Source: Sphingomonas sp. BK345
GTDB lineage: Bacteria > Pseudomonadota > Alphaproteobacteria > Sphingomonadales > Sphingomonadaceae
Reading direction: 5' to 3'
Length of the DNA: 64,000 nucleotides
NCBI RefSeq assembly: GCF_014193845.1
Contig: NZ_JACHZX010000003.1
Coordinates: 310,001-374,000, forward strand
Shown here: one piece after another, positions 43,120 to 54,793 of the stretch
How the letters are laid out: each line of letters begins with the position of its first letter
Position numbering within the stretch: the stretch's first letter is position 1
Translations under genes and position numbers: made by a program
Notes under the pieces: model-generated
Told to the model about the DNA's origin: nothing
What the model saw: the letters and a program-made list of their open reading frames with translations, nothing else
Database searches by the model: none

Positions 43120-43782
43120 TCAGCTCGCCAGGCGCGGGAAGCCGGCGCGGAAGGCGGCCACCTTGGGCTTGTCCCAGCGCACGATATAGGGGTGGTACGG
43201 GTTGCGCTGGAAGAAGTCCTGGTGCTCCGCCTCGGCCGGGTAGAAGGCGCCGCTCTCCACCTTGGTCGCGATCGGGCGCTGGAACGCGTGCGCGGCGCCG
43301 AGCTGCGCGATATAGGCGTTGGCCACCCCGCGCTGCTCGGGCGTCTGCGCGAAGATCGCCGAGCGGTAGCTGGTGCCGACGTCGGGGGTCTGGCGGTTCA
43401 CCTGAGTCGGATCGTGCGCCACCGAGAAAAAGACGCGCAGCAGCGTCGCGTAGCTCACCACGCGCGGATCGTAGCGGACGCGGATCGCCTCGGCGTGACG
43501 CGTCGTCTCACTGCTGACGTCCCGGTAGTTGGCGGTCGCGGCGGTGCCGCCCGCATAGCCGGCAGTGACGTCGCGCACACCGCGGACCTGCTGGAACACC
43601 GCTTCCATGCCCCAGAAGCAGCCGCCCGCGAGCACGGCGGTCTGCAAGCCCGGCGTCGGCGCGACGTCGCGCGCGGCGGCGGGGATCGGCACCGCTCGTT
43701 CCGCCGCCGCCGCGCCGCAGCCGGTCAGCGAGAGGGCGCCGAGCGCGAGCGCGGCGAGGCGGTAGGAAAGGGGCTTGGTCAT
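43120..43782 (-). CDS. msrA: Peptide-methionine (S)-S-oxide reductase, exported lipoprotein form
   Basis: 220 residues with a lipoprotein signal (ALGALSLTGCGAA; lipobox LTGC). The MsrA core begins VLAGGCFWGMEAVFQQVRGV, with the catalytic Cys in GGCFWG, then GYAGGTAATANYRDVSSETT, HAEAIRVRYDP and AEHQDFFQRNP. It repairs oxidised methionine, here presumably on envelope proteins, whereas most MsrA proteins are cytoplasmic. No msrB is adjacent. The start at 43782 gives the signal peptide; it converges on ubiA with 7 bp between. Confidence 0.94.
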   Translation of the reverse strand: MTKPLSYRLAALALGALSLTGCGAAAAERAVPIPAAARDVAPTPGLQTAVLAGGCFWGMEAVFQQVRGVRDVTAGYAGGTAATANYRDVSSETTRHAEAIRVRYDPRVVSYATLLRVFFSVAHDPTQVNRQTPDVGTSYRSAIFAQTPEQRGVANAYIAQLGAAHAFQRPIATKVESGAFYPAEAEHQDFFQRNPYHPYIVRWDKPKVAAFRAGFPRLAS

Positions 43783-43871
43783 GCCGCGGAAGATGGGGAG
43801 CGCGCGGCGCGCCGGCAACATGGATCAGCGCCTTTCCTCGCCCGCGCGCGTCGCAAGCGACACGCCGGCGA

Positions 43872-44012
43872 TCAGCGCGCGACGTGGGTCGCGGCGTAGG
43901 GGTTGGCGGGCGTCTCGGCCTGGCTGGCGTGAATCCCGAGCATCGCCGCCGCGCCGATCAGGAAGCCGCCGGCGAACTGGCGCGCGAAGCTGGACTTGAT
44001 GAAGCGGTTCAT
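43872..44012 (-). CDS. Very small membrane/exported protein of unknown function
   Basis: 46 residues: MNRFIKSSFARQFAGGFLIG, a hydrophobic stretch (GGFLIGAAAMLGIHA), then ETPANPYAATHVAR. It looks like a signal peptide or single membrane anchor followed by a short tail. A purine-rich AGAGAAGAGAG run before the ATG at 44012 may serve as ribosome site. No family is recognised; it could be a small stress protein. Confidence 0.5.
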   Translation of the reverse strand: MNRFIKSSFARQFAGGFLIGAAAMLGIHASQAETPANPYAATHVAR

Positions 44013-44147
44013 GGCGTTACTCTCTTCTCTCCGGCCGCTCGCACGGCCGCTCCGGTTCGGCTGGCGCGACACGCGCCTTAGGGCTGGAGGGATACGGATC
44101 GGGCGATGAACGGACTCCGATCGAGGCGTTCATCTGGCGCCCATATA

Positions 44148-44166
44148 GGCGCGGCTTTTCCGCGCC
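44148..44166 (-). terminator. Strong hairpin downstream of the aminotransferase gene
   Basis: GGCGCGG (44148-44154) pairs perfectly with CCGCGCC (44160-44166) around a 5-base loop, 52 bp after the aminotransferase stop. There is no clear T-run on the minus strand, so it may be a weak terminator or an mRNA end stabiliser. Confidence 0.35.
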
Positions 44167-44217
44167 GATATGTCAACGTTCGAACAGAATCGTTTCCGTT
44201 CGTAACCGTTACGCCGC

Positions 44218-47212
<2,995 letters not shown>

Positions 47213-47404
47213 CGCACGGTGATGCCCGCGCGCCGCCGCGCCGGCAAGTCGGCTCGCCGCGACTCGTCGCTGCGAAGTCGCGGGAAGAGCGACAATTCGG
47301 CTCCGGATGCGCGCGCCGATGGCTGTGACAAGCGCGGGCGCCGCGGCTATGCGGGGCGCGCGCGGCGCTCCGGACCGCGCCAGAAGCGATCTCAGGAGCG
47401 AGCA

Positions 47405-48064
47405 ATGAGCGACACCCCGCTGCGCGCGGCGATCATCCCGGTCACCCCGCTTCAGCAGAATTGCACCCTGATCTGGTGCACCGCGACGATGCGCGCCGCG
47501 GTGGTCGATCCCGGCGGCGACCTGCCCAAGATCACCGCCGCGATCGCGCGTGCCGGCGTGACGGTAGAGAAGATCCTGCTCACCCACGGCCATATCGACC
47601 ATGCCGGCGCGGCCAAGCCGCTCGCCGACTCGCTCGGCGTCGCGATCGAGGGGCCGCACGAGGACGATCGCTTCTGGCTGGCGCGGCTCGACGAAGACGG
47701 CCGGCAATGGGGCGTCGAGGGCACCGTGTTCGAGCCGAGCCGCTGGCTCGTCGAGGGTGACACGGTGCGCGTCGGCGAGCTGGTGCTCGACGTCTATCAC
47801 ACGCCGGGGCACACTGCCGGCCACGTCATCTTCCACCACGCGCCGTCGCACTTCGCGCAGGTCGGCGACGTGCTGTTCCAGAACTCGATCGGGCGCACCG
47901 ACCTGCCGCAGGGCAATTTCCCGCAGCTGATCGAGTCGATCGTCACGAAACTGTGGCCGCTGGGCGACGCCACCGCCTTCATCCCCGGCCACGGCCAGCC
48001 GAGCACCTTCGCGCACGAACGCCGCCACAACATGTTCGTGAGCGACCGGGTGCTGGCGCAATGA
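47405..48064 (+). CDS. MBL-fold metallo-hydrolase (YcbL/glyoxalase II-like)
   Basis: 219 residues: VTPLQQNCTLIWC at the start, metal motif LLTHGHIDHAG (HxHxDH), YHTPGHTAGHVIFHH, VGDVLFQNSIGRTDLPQGN and IPGHGQPSTF. This is the YcbL-like branch of the glyoxalase II family, which hydrolyses thioesters such as S-lactoylglutathione. A glyoxalase I gene occurs at 52392, so both halves of methylglyoxal detoxification may be nearby. AGGAGCGAGCA precedes the ATG. Divergent from pabB. Confidence 0.9.
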   Translation: MSDTPLRAAIIPVTPLQQNCTLIWCTATMRAAVVDPGGDLPKITAAIARAGVTVEKILLTHGHIDHAGAAKPLADSLGVAIEGPHEDDRFWLARLDEDGRQWGVEGTVFEPSRWLVEGDTVRVGELVLDVYHTPGHTAGHVIFHHAPSHFAQVGDVLFQNSIGRTDLPQGNFPQLIESIVTKLWPLGDATAFIPGHGQPSTFAHERRHNMFVSDRVLAQ

Positions 48065-48178
48065 TCCTCGGTCGTGAGTGATTCGCGTGAAGGCGCGGGG
48101 ACTTGCGCTTCGTTGCCGGCGGCATCAATTGCGCCGCTCGCTCGTTGGTGACGCAGCGGAGAGACAGGTGACGGCGAC

Positions 48179-48206
48179 TTGCAACAGTGGCGGAAATCGC
48201 TATAGG
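48179..48206 (+). promoter_or_regulatory. Possible promoter of the rpmF-plsX-fabH-ihfA cluster
   Basis: TTGCAA (48179-48184) and TATAGG (48201-48206), 16 bp apart, within an AT-richer patch 125 bp before rpmF. The GCTATAGGCGCG context is common for sphingomonad promoters. The gap 48065-48330 holds no gene. Confidence 0.5.
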
Positions 48207-48330
48207 CGCGGGGCTTCGCGATACGAGCCGATGCCCGGCTGTCCGCCGCGGCCGGCTCATGCGTCGGCCGCGCGGCCTCGGACATCGGCTCGTCGCTGTT
48301 ACGAACTCTTAGATAGATCAAGGTGCCGCG

Positions 48331-48510
48331 ATGGCCGTCCCCAAGCGAAAGACTTCCCCCTCCCGCCGCGGCATGCGCCGCGCGCACGACGCGCTGTCGG
48401 TCGAGGCGTTCCAGGAATGCCCGAACTGCGGCGAGCTGAAGCGCCCGCACAACCTGTGCACCGCGTGCGGTCACTACAACGGTCGCGAGGTCATCGCGGT
48501 CGACGCCTGA
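48331..48510 (+). CDS. rpmF: 50S ribosomal protein L32
   Basis: 59 residues: [20 protein letters not shown], then [20 protein letters not shown] with four Cys of a zinc ribbon. An AAGGTG site precedes the ATG. It heads the usual rpmF-plsX-fabH order; plsX follows after 43 bp. The frame is short and overlooked easily because longer frames overlap it. Confidence 0.97.
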   Translation: MAVPKRKTSPSRRGMRRAHDALSVEAFQECPNCGELKRPHNLCTACGHYNGREVIAVDA

Positions 48511-48553
48511 TCGCGGGTCTCCCGCGGTTGAGCATCAGGAGTTGGGTCCAGTG

Positions 48554-49588
48554 ATGTCCGACAGGTCCCGGATCGCCGTCGATGCGATGGGCGGTGACGA
48601 GGGGTTGGCGGTCATGCTGGCCGGGGTGGCGCGCGCGCGCCGCCGCTTCGACGACGTCAGCTTCCTGCTGGTGGGCGACGAGGCGGCGATCGCGGAGGGG
48701 CTCAAGGGTCACCCGAACCTCTCGCAGCATTCCGAGATCGTCCACGCCCCCGACGTGATCGCGGGCGACGAGAAGCCGAGCCAGGCGATCCGCCGCGCGC
48801 GCACCACCTCGATGGGTGTGGCGATCGATCTGGTGAAGCAGGGACGCGCCGGCGCGGCGGTGTCGTCGGGCAATACCGGCGCGCTGATGGCGATGGCCAA
48901 GCTGTCGCTCCGCACCATGCCCGGGATCGACCGACCAGCGCTCGCCGCGTTGCTACCGACACTGGGCGACAATGACGTGGTGGTGCTCGACCTCGGCGCC
49001 AACACCGAGTGCGACGCGCGCAACCTCGTCCAGTTCGCGGTGATGGGCGCCGCCTATGCGCGCACCACGCTCGATCTCGAGTCGCCGCGGGTGGCGCTGC
49101 TCAACATCGGCAGCGAGGACCAGAAGGGCACCGAGGAGATCCGCGACGCCGCGCAGATGCTGCGGGTCGCGGGGCATCTGCCGATGAACTTCACCGGCTT
49201 CGTCGAGGGCGACCGGCTGTCGCGCGGCGAGCATGACGTGATCGTGTGCGACGGCTTCTCGGGCAACATCGCGCTCAAGACCGCCGAGGGCACCGCGCGC
49301 TTCGTCGGCGACCTGCTGAAGCGTGCCTTCACCAGCTCGGTCCGCTCGAAGCTGGGCTTCCTGATCTCGCGCCCGGCCACCGAGCTGCTGCGCGACCATC
49401 TCGATCCCAACAACCACAATGGCGCGGTCTTCCTCGGCCTCAACGGGCTGGTGCTCAAGAGCCACGGCAGCGCCAACGAGCGCGGCGTCGCCACCGCGAT
49501 CGGCAATGCCGCCAAGATGGTGAAGGCCGATCTGGCGCGCCGCATCGCCGAGGACCTGCGCCACTTCGAAGCGAAAGCCGCCGCATGA
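48554..49588 (+). CDS. plsX: Phosphate acyltransferase PlsX
   Basis: 344 residues: [100 protein letters not shown]. PlsX makes acyl-phosphate from acyl-ACP for the first step of phospholipid synthesis. GTG at 48551 (9 bp after AGGAG) is an alternative start one codon earlier. It overlaps fabH by 4 bp. Confidence 0.97.
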   Translation: MSDRSRIAVDAMGGDEGLAVMLAGVARARRRFDDVSFLLVGDEAAIAEGLKGHPNLSQHSEIVHAPDVIAGDEKPSQAIRRARTTSMGVAIDLVKQGRAGAAVSSGNTGALMAMAKLSLRTMPGIDRPALAALLPTLGDNDVVVLDLGANTECDARNLVQFAVMGAAYARTTLDLESPRVALLNIGSEDQKGTEEIRDAAQMLRVAGHLPMNFTGFVEGDRLSRGEHDVIVCDGFSGNIALKTAEGTARFVGDLLKRAFTSSVRSKLGFLISRPATELLRDHLDPNNHNGAVFLGLNGLVLKSHGSANERGVATAIGNAAKMVKADLARRIAEDLRHFEAKAAA

Positions 49589-50565
49589 TCCGGGCCGTGC
49601 TGACGGGGACGGGGTCCGCTCTCCCGGCGCGCCGCGTCTCCAACGCCGAGCTGGCCGAGCGGGTCGACACGACGGACGAGTGGATCGTCGAGCGCACCGG
49701 GATCCGCTTTCGCCATATCGCGGGCGAGGGCGAGACCACCGCGACGCTGGCGCGCGACGCCGCGGTGGCCGCGATCGCCGCCGCGGGGGTGACGCCGCAG
49801 GACATCGACCTGATCGTGCTGGCCACCGCCACGCCCGACAACACCTTCCCCGCCACCGCCACCAAGGTGCAGGCGATGCTGGGGATCAACGACTGTGTCG
49901 CGTTCGACGTCGCCGCGGTCTGCTCGGGCTTCCTCTACGCCGTGCAGGTGGCGGACAGCATGATCCGCGCCGGCGCGCACCGCCGCGCGCTGGTGATCGG
50001 CGCCGAGACCTTCAGCCGGCTGCTCGACTGGGAGGATCGCACCACCTGCGTGCTGTTCGGCGACGGCGCGGGCGCGATCGTGCTCGAGGCGCGCGACTCG
50101 GCCGACGACAATGCCGATCCCGCGGCGCGGGGCATTTTGGCGACGCGGCTCCACGCCGATGGTCGCCACAACGAGTTGCTCTACGTCGACGGTGGTCCCT
50201 CGACCACCGGCACGGTCGGCAAGTTGCGCATGAAAGGCCGCGAGGTGTTCCGCCACGCGGTGGTCAACCTCGCCGCGGTGATGGAGGAGGCACTCGTCGC
50301 GGCGGGGCTGCCGACCGAGTCGGTCGACTGGGTCGTCCCACATCAGGCCAATGCCCGCATCCTCGACGCCACTGCGCGCAAGCTGTCGCTGCCTGCCGAG
50401 AAGGTGGTGATGACGGTCGACCAGCACGCCAATACCTCCGCCGCCTCGGTGCCGCTCGCCCTCGATCAGGCGGTGCGCGACGGACGCATCCGGCCGGGCC
50501 ATATCGTCGTGCTCGAGGCGATGGGCGGCGGCTTCACCTGGGGCGCCGCGGTGCTGCGCTACTGA
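49585..50565 (+). CDS. fabH: 3-oxoacyl-ACP synthase III
   Basis: 326 residues with the Cys-His-Asn triad: Cys in [11 protein letters not shown], His in [14 protein letters not shown] and Asn in [34 protein letters not shown] is typical at the N-terminus. It condenses acetyl-CoA with malonyl-ACP to start fatty acid synthesis. Coupled to plsX by ATGA overlap. Confidence 0.97.
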   Translation: MIRAVLTGTGSALPARRVSNAELAERVDTTDEWIVERTGIRFRHIAGEGETTATLARDAAVAAIAAAGVTPQDIDLIVLATATPDNTFPATATKVQAMLGINDCVAFDVAAVCSGFLYAVQVADSMIRAGAHRRALVIGAETFSRLLDWEDRTTCVLFGDGAGAIVLEARDSADDNADPAARGILATRLHADGRHNELLYVDGGPSTTGTVGKLRMKGREVFRHAVVNLAAVMEEALVAAGLPTESVDWVVPHQANARILDATARKLSLPAEKVVMTVDQHANTSAASVPLALDQAVRDGRIRPGHIVVLEAMGGGFTWGAAVLRY

Positions 50566-50593
50566 CCCTGACTGGCGGTCACCGATCGACAAG

Positions 50594-50613
50594 ATAACGA
50601 TTGCGTTATAACG
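50594..50613. promoter_or_regulatory. Repeated ATAACG motifs upstream of ihfA
   Basis: ATAACG (50594-50599), ATTG, CGTTAT (50604-50609) form a perfect inverted repeat, and ATAACG recurs at 50608-50613. TATAAC (50607-50612) could be a -10 box. This AT-rich patch 43 bp before ihfA is a likely promoter with a regulator site; the regulator is unknown. Confidence 0.4.
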
Positions 50614-50655
50614 AACGGGAATGACAGTCATTTAACTTCGAAGGGGGTTGCGGTC

Positions 50656-50955
50656 ATGGTGGAGGCGGGCACGCTCACGCGCGCTGATCTGGCGGAGGCG
50701 CTGCACCGGCGCGTCGGTCTCTCGCGCGCGGATTCGGCGCGCATGGTCGAGCAGATCCTCGAGAAGATGTGCGGCGCCCTGGCGGAGGGCGAGAACGTCA
50801 AGATCTCGGGGTTCGGCACCTTCGTGCTGCGCGACAAGGGCGAGCGGATCGGGCGCAATCCCAAGACCGGCGTGGAAGTGCCGATCGCGCCCCGCCGCGT
50901 GCTGACCTTCCGCGCCAGCCAGATGATGCGCGACCGCATCGCGGGCGCCAGCTGA
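50656..50955 (+). CDS. ihfA: Integration host factor alpha subunit
   Basis: 99 residues of the HU/IHF fold: [85 protein letters not shown] with the Pro that intercalates DNA is clear. Pairs with IhfB to bend DNA; relevant to sigma-54 promoters. A MerR gene follows after 5 bp, the standard order. Confidence 0.97.
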   Translation: MVEAGTLTRADLAEALHRRVGLSRADSARMVEQILEKMCGALAEGENVKISGFGTFVLRDKGERIGRNPKTGVEVPIAPRRVLTFRASQMMRDRIAGAS

Positions 50956-50960
50956 CGATC

Positions 50961-51389
50961 GTGGCGTCGGACGAGAAATCCGCCGCCGCCTTCCGGACGA
51001 TCGGCGAGGTCGCCGCGGCGACCGGGGTCGCCCCGCACGTGCTGCGCTACTGGGAGGAACGCTTCCCGCAGCTCCGCCCGGTGACCCGCGCCGGCAACCG
51101 CCGTTACTACCGCCCCGCCGACGTCGCCCTGATCGAGCGGATCGCCGCGCTGCTGAACGGTGAGGGCTACACCATCCGCGGTGTCCAGCAGCTGCTCGCG
51201 CGCGAGCGCCCCAGCGGTCGCCGCGGCACCACGTCCCCGGCCTCGCCCGCGACGGGCGACCCCGCCGCCTCGACGCTTAGCGAGACGAAGCCGTCGCACG
51301 GCGAGTTGCAGGGCGAGGCCGCCACGCTCGCGCGCGTGCGGGTGGTGCGCGACTGGATCGCCGCCGCGTTGCACGACGACCGCGCTTAA
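50961..51389 (+). CDS. MerR family transcriptional regulator
   Basis: 142 residues from the GTG at 50961. The winged-helix MerR domain reads [55 protein letters not shown] and [10 protein letters not shown]. The C-terminal part lacks metal-binding Cys. It follows ihfA as in many alphaproteobacteria; the target is unknown. Its TAA overlaps the ohrR stop on the other strand (TTAA). Confidence 0.93.
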   Translation: MASDEKSAAAFRTIGEVAAATGVAPHVLRYWEERFPQLRPVTRAGNRRYYRPADVALIERIAALLNGEGYTIRGVQQLLARERPSGRRGTTSPASPATGDPAASTLSETKPSHGELQGEAATLARVRVVRDWIAAALHDDRA

Positions 51390-51826
51390 GCCCCGCTGCT
51401 CTCGACCAGCGCATCGCGTAGCGCCTGCACCTGCCCGTTGAGCGCGGCGAGCTGGTCGATCGACAGGCGCGAGCGCTCCAGCAGCCGCTCCGCCAGGCAG
51501 CCGCAGCGCGCGCGCATCGCGTGCCCCGCCGCGGTGAGGAACACCTGCACCTGGCGCTCATCGTCCGGGTTGCGCCGACGCTCGACCAGACCCGCCGCCT
51601 CCATCCGCTTCACCAGCGGCGTGATCGTGCTCGACTCAAGCGCGAGCCGCTCGGCGATCGCGCCGACGCTGCGCCCATCCTGCTCCCACAGCGCATGGAG
51701 CACGAGATATTGCGGGTAGGTGATGCCGAGCTCGTCGAGCAGTGGCTTGTAGGCGCGCCCGACCGCCATGCTGGCGGCGTAGAGCGAGAAGCAGAGCTGT
51801 TGGTCGAGCGGCAGCGGAACGGACAT
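51386..51826 (-). CDS. ohrR: MarR-family organic peroxide sensor OhrR
   Basis: 146 residues: the peroxide-reactive Cys12 in [20 protein letters not shown], then [20 protein letters not shown], the DNA-binding helix [20 protein letters not shown] and wing [17 protein letters not shown]. Extra Cys residues (ARCGCLAE) may form the disulfide. OhrR represses ohr and releases it when the Cys is oxidised by organic hydroperoxides. Divergent from ohr across a 126-bp gap with a palindrome. Confidence 0.92.
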   Translation of the reverse strand: MSVPLPLDQQLCFSLYAASMAVGRAYKPLLDELGITYPQYLVLHALWEQDGRSVGAIAERLALESSTITPLVKRMEAAGLVERRRNPDDERQVQVFLTAAGHAMRARCGCLAERLLERSRLSIDQLAALNGQVQALRDALVESSGA

Positions 51827-51865
51827 TCACGTCATCCTTTCCCGCCACATAACGCATTCCTTATC

Positions 51866-51881
51866 GCGATACAAATATCGC
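51866..51881. promoter_or_regulatory. Probable OhrR operator in the ohrR-ohr gap
   Basis: GCGATACAAATATCGC: 6-bp perfect arms GCGATA/TATCGC around CAAA. It lies in the AT-rich gap, directly before a possible ohr -35 (TGGACA, 51882-51887) and -10 (TACTAC, 51905-51910, 17 bp apart). A related GATATCG occurs near 51914. Confidence 0.55.
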
Positions 51882-51952
51882 TGGACAAGCCTCCCTGGCT
51901 CGGATACTACATTGATATCGAGCTAACGATTGCCGCGATAGGAGATTGCATC

Positions 51953-52378
<426 letters not shown>

Positions 52379-52391
52379 CGGAGACTCGCTC

Positions 52392-52904
52392 ATGCCCCGC
52401 CCTGCCGGAACCGAGGGGTTCTCGCTCAACCAGACGATGCTGCGGGTGCGCGACCCGGCGGCGTCTCTGGCCTTCTACCAGCAGGTGCTGGGCATGACGC
52501 TGCTGCAGCGGCTCGATTTCGAGGACATGCGCTTCTCGCTCTACTTCCTCGCCTTCCTTGGCGAAGACGAGAGCGTGCCGGCGGACCCGGCGGAGCGCGC
52601 GCGTTTCGTCTTCACGCGTGAGACCACGCTGGAGCTGACGCACAATTGGGGGACCGAGAGCGACCCCGACTTCGCCGGCTATCACGGCGGCAACGACGAA
52701 CCGCGCGGCTTCGGCCATCTGGGCGTCTCCGTGCCCGACGTGGCGGCCGCCTGTGCTCGGTTCGAGGAACTGGGCGTGCCGTTCCGCAAGCGCCCGAACG
52801 AGGGCAAGATGCGCGACATCGCCTTCGTCACCGACCCGGACGGCTATTGGATCGAGATCCTGTCGCCCGCGAGCATGACCGCGCGCGTCGTCGCGGCGGG
52901 GTAG
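52392..52904 (+). CDS. gloA: Lactoylglutathione lyase (glyoxalase I)
   Basis: 170 residues: [96 protein letters not shown]. The metal ligands Gln/Glu/His/Glu are visible in these blocks. The longer eukaryote-like form (with the [12 protein letters not shown] insert) is common in proteobacteria. It makes lactoylglutathione from methylglyoxal-glutathione. Confidence 0.95.
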   Translation: MPRPAGTEGFSLNQTMLRVRDPAASLAFYQQVLGMTLLQRLDFEDMRFSLYFLAFLGEDESVPADPAERARFVFTRETTLELTHNWGTESDPDFAGYHGGNDEPRGFGHLGVSVPDVAAACARFEELGVPFRKRPNEGKMRDIAFVTDPDGYWIEILSPASMTARVVAAG

Positions 52905-52931
52905 GAGGCGCCTTGGGCGAGTGACGCTGTG

Positions 52932-53002
52932 CTCCGGCGAACGCCGGAGTCCAGGGCTGCATTGATGGCGCTCGCGGCTCTGGGCTCCTGCGTGCGCAGG
53001 AG
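52932..53002. repeat. Inverted pair of CTCC...GGAG hairpin repeats
   Basis: CTCCGGCGAACGCCGGAG (52932-52949) and CTCCTGCGTGCGCAGGAG (52985-53002) are each perfect hairpins; flanks GTG...TCCAG and CTGGG...CAC show that the two copies are inverted relative to each other. The gloA and corA-like genes converge here, so they may act as a bidirectional terminator. Confidence 0.65.
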
Positions 53003-53050
53003 CACGGCAACGATCGGGGGAGCGATGAAGGGCAATGCCCCCGCCTACGC

Positions 53051-54004
53051 TCAGCGGAACCAGTGCCGCCGCAGGAAATAGATCACCGTCCCCGCCGCGA
53101 TCAGCGCGCAGACGCCCATGATCGCGTCGAACGCCCAAGGCTCCTTGGCATAGGGCAGCCCCTCGACATTCATACCGTACAGACCGGTGATGAACGTCAA
53201 CGGCAGGAACACCATCGCCGCGATCGCGATCACCAGCCCGCGCTGGTCGAGCTGCTCGGCGCGCAGGTCGGTCAGCGCCTCGTGCACCAGCGCGGCGCGC
53301 TCGCGGATCGCCTCCACCTCCTCCGCCATGCGCGCCGCACGGTCGGCCGCGGCGGAGAGGTGCGCGCGATCGTCCTCGGCGAGCCAGTCGCCCGGCAGGG
53401 TCGCCAGTTTCTCCAGCGCGGCGCGCTGGGGCGCGAGGAAGCGGCGGTAGTTGATCGCCTCCGACCGCACCTTGGTGACCCCTCGGCGCAGCTCGAAGAT
53501 ATGCTCGGCGGCGAGCCTCTGCTCGCAATCGTCCAGCCAGTCGCCGAGATCGCCGACCACGGGATCGAGGTCCTCGGTGATCTCGGTGGCGAAGGCGGCG
53601 ATCAGGTCGCCCGGGTCGCGGATCGCGCCGCCGCGCATCTGCGTCACCACCTCGTCGAGCGCGACCAGATGCTTGCGCGAGACGCTGACGACCCGTCCCT
53701 TCGCCGCCCAGATGCGGATCGAGGCCAGCATGTCGGAGCCGTCCAGCTCCTCGTCGGTGCGTCCGCGCAGGTTGACGAAGGCGGCGTCGGCCAGCTTGTC
53801 GGCGCGCGGGCGCGTCTCGGCGGCGGTGAGCGAATCGACGATATAGGGCGGCAGGCCGGCCTCGTCGCGCAGCCACGTCTGCGCGTGCTCGGCGTTGGTG
53901 GTGAGGTGAACCCACACGAACGGCGCGCCGCAGCCGAGCGCGCCCTTCACCGATATCTCCTCGACCTTGCCCTCGCCGGTGAGCCGCCAGGCGGTGCCGC
54001 TCAT
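53051..54004 (-). CDS. CorA family divalent cation transporter (ZntB-like)
   Basis: 317 residues: a large cytoplasmic domain (FVWVHLTTNAEHAQTWLRDE, LADAAFVNLRGRTDEELDGS) with long helices, then two C-terminal membrane segments. The selectivity motif is YGMNVEGLP, GMN as in CorA/ZntB. FLPLTFITGLYGMN is the classic TM1 end. The ATG overlaps the siroheme synthase stop by 4 bp (ATGA), so it is the last gene of the argH-lysA operon. Whether Mg, Zn or Ni is carried cannot be told. Confidence 0.92.
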   Translation of the reverse strand: MSGTAWRLTGEGKVEEISVKGALGCGAPFVWVHLTTNAEHAQTWLRDEAGLPPYIVDSLTAAETRPRADKLADAAFVNLRGRTDEELDGSDMLASIRIWAAKGRVVSVSRKHLVALDEVVTQMRGGAIRDPGDLIAAFATEITEDLDPVVGDLGDWLDDCEQRLAAEHIFELRRGVTKVRSEAINYRRFLAPQRAALEKLATLPGDWLAEDDRAHLSAAADRAARMAEEVEAIRERAALVHEALTDLRAEQLDQRGLVIAIAAMVFLPLTFITGLYGMNVEGLPYAKEPWAFDAIMGVCALIAAGTVIYFLRRHWFR

Positions 54005-54789
54005 CGGTCCTCCTCCATCGCGAGATCGACCACCAACCCGGTCGCGGGGGCGAGCGGCGGCGCGGCGCACTCGACCCGCTCGGCGTCCGCGCGCGCGCGA
54101 TCGAGGATCGCGGGCGGAACGTCGGCGCGATGCGTCACCACGTCGGCCGCGGCGAGCAGCCGGGCCTGGCGCAGCGTCAGTTCGTCCGGGTCGTGCGAAC
54201 GTAGGCGGAGGCGGGCGAGGCCGGTGGCGGGCTGCGCCGCGATCACCGCGCCGGCGACATCGTCGAGCGCGGGCGCGCCGAGCGGGTCGAGCGCGCCGCC
54301 GGGCGCGAGTGCGGCGCCGATCGCGCGGCGCCGCTCGCCCATGTCGGGCAGCGCGATGCGAAGCGTGGGCCGCGCGGCGTGGAGCGCCTCGGCGAGCCGG
54401 CCGAGCGTCGCGGGCAGCAGCGCCTCGAGCCGCTGGCGCAGCGCCGCGGCCAGCCCCGCCGATACGCCCGCGCTGCCGATCGCGACCAGCACCGGCGCGC
54501 GGTCGACGATCGCGGGCAGGGTGAAGTCGCACAGCTCCGGCCGGTCGACCGCGTTGACCAGCACGCCGCGGGCCTTGAGCCGCGCCACCGCCGCCTCGTC
54601 GTCCGCCACCACGGCGAGCCGTGCCGCGCCATTGTCCTCGCCGACGATCACCGCGCCGGCACGCTCGAGCAGCCGACGCTTTGCCGCGGCGGGCTCGCCC
54701 GCGCCGACCAGGATCACGGGCCGTCCCGCCAGCCGCAGGAACACCGGCAGGCTCGGCAGCGCCGCTTCGACCTCGCGCGAGTCGCTCAC
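54001..54789 (-). CDS. Siroheme synthase N-terminal type (precorrin-2 dehydrogenase/ferrochelatase) with remnant methyltransferase segment
   Basis: 262 residues from a GTG 4 bp after lysA. Residues ~10-185 match the CysG N-terminal / Met8p-like module: LPVFLRLAGRPVILVGAGEP, KRRLLERAGAVIVG, VNAVDRPELCDFTLPAIVDR, VLVAIGSAGVSAGLAAALRQ. Residues 200-241 (DPDELTLRQARLLAAADVVT, then PPAILDRARADAERV) look like the first part of a uroporphyrinogen-III methyltransferase, but its GPGDP SAM loop is replaced by RSHDP and the rest of that domain is missing. It should make sirohydrochlorin and siroheme from precorrin-2; methylation must be done elsewhere. Confidence 0.86.
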   Translation of the reverse strand: MSDSREVEAALPSLPVFLRLAGRPVILVGAGEPAAAKRRLLERAGAVIVGEDNGAARLAVVADDEAAVARLKARGVLVNAVDRPELCDFTLPAIVDRAPVLVAIGSAGVSAGLAAALRQRLEALLPATLGRLAEALHAARPTLRIALPDMGERRRAIGAALAPGGALDPLGAPALDDVAGAVIAAQPATGLARLRLRSHDPDELTLRQARLLAAADVVTHRADVPPAILDRARADAERVECAAPPLAPATGLVVDLAMEEDR

Positions 54790-54793
54790 CGGC

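Noticed and set aside
44141..44176. Consensus TTGACA on the minus strand (44176-44171) with TATATG further on
   Set aside because: The spacing is 23 bp and the hairpin lies between, so it does not make a normal promoter.
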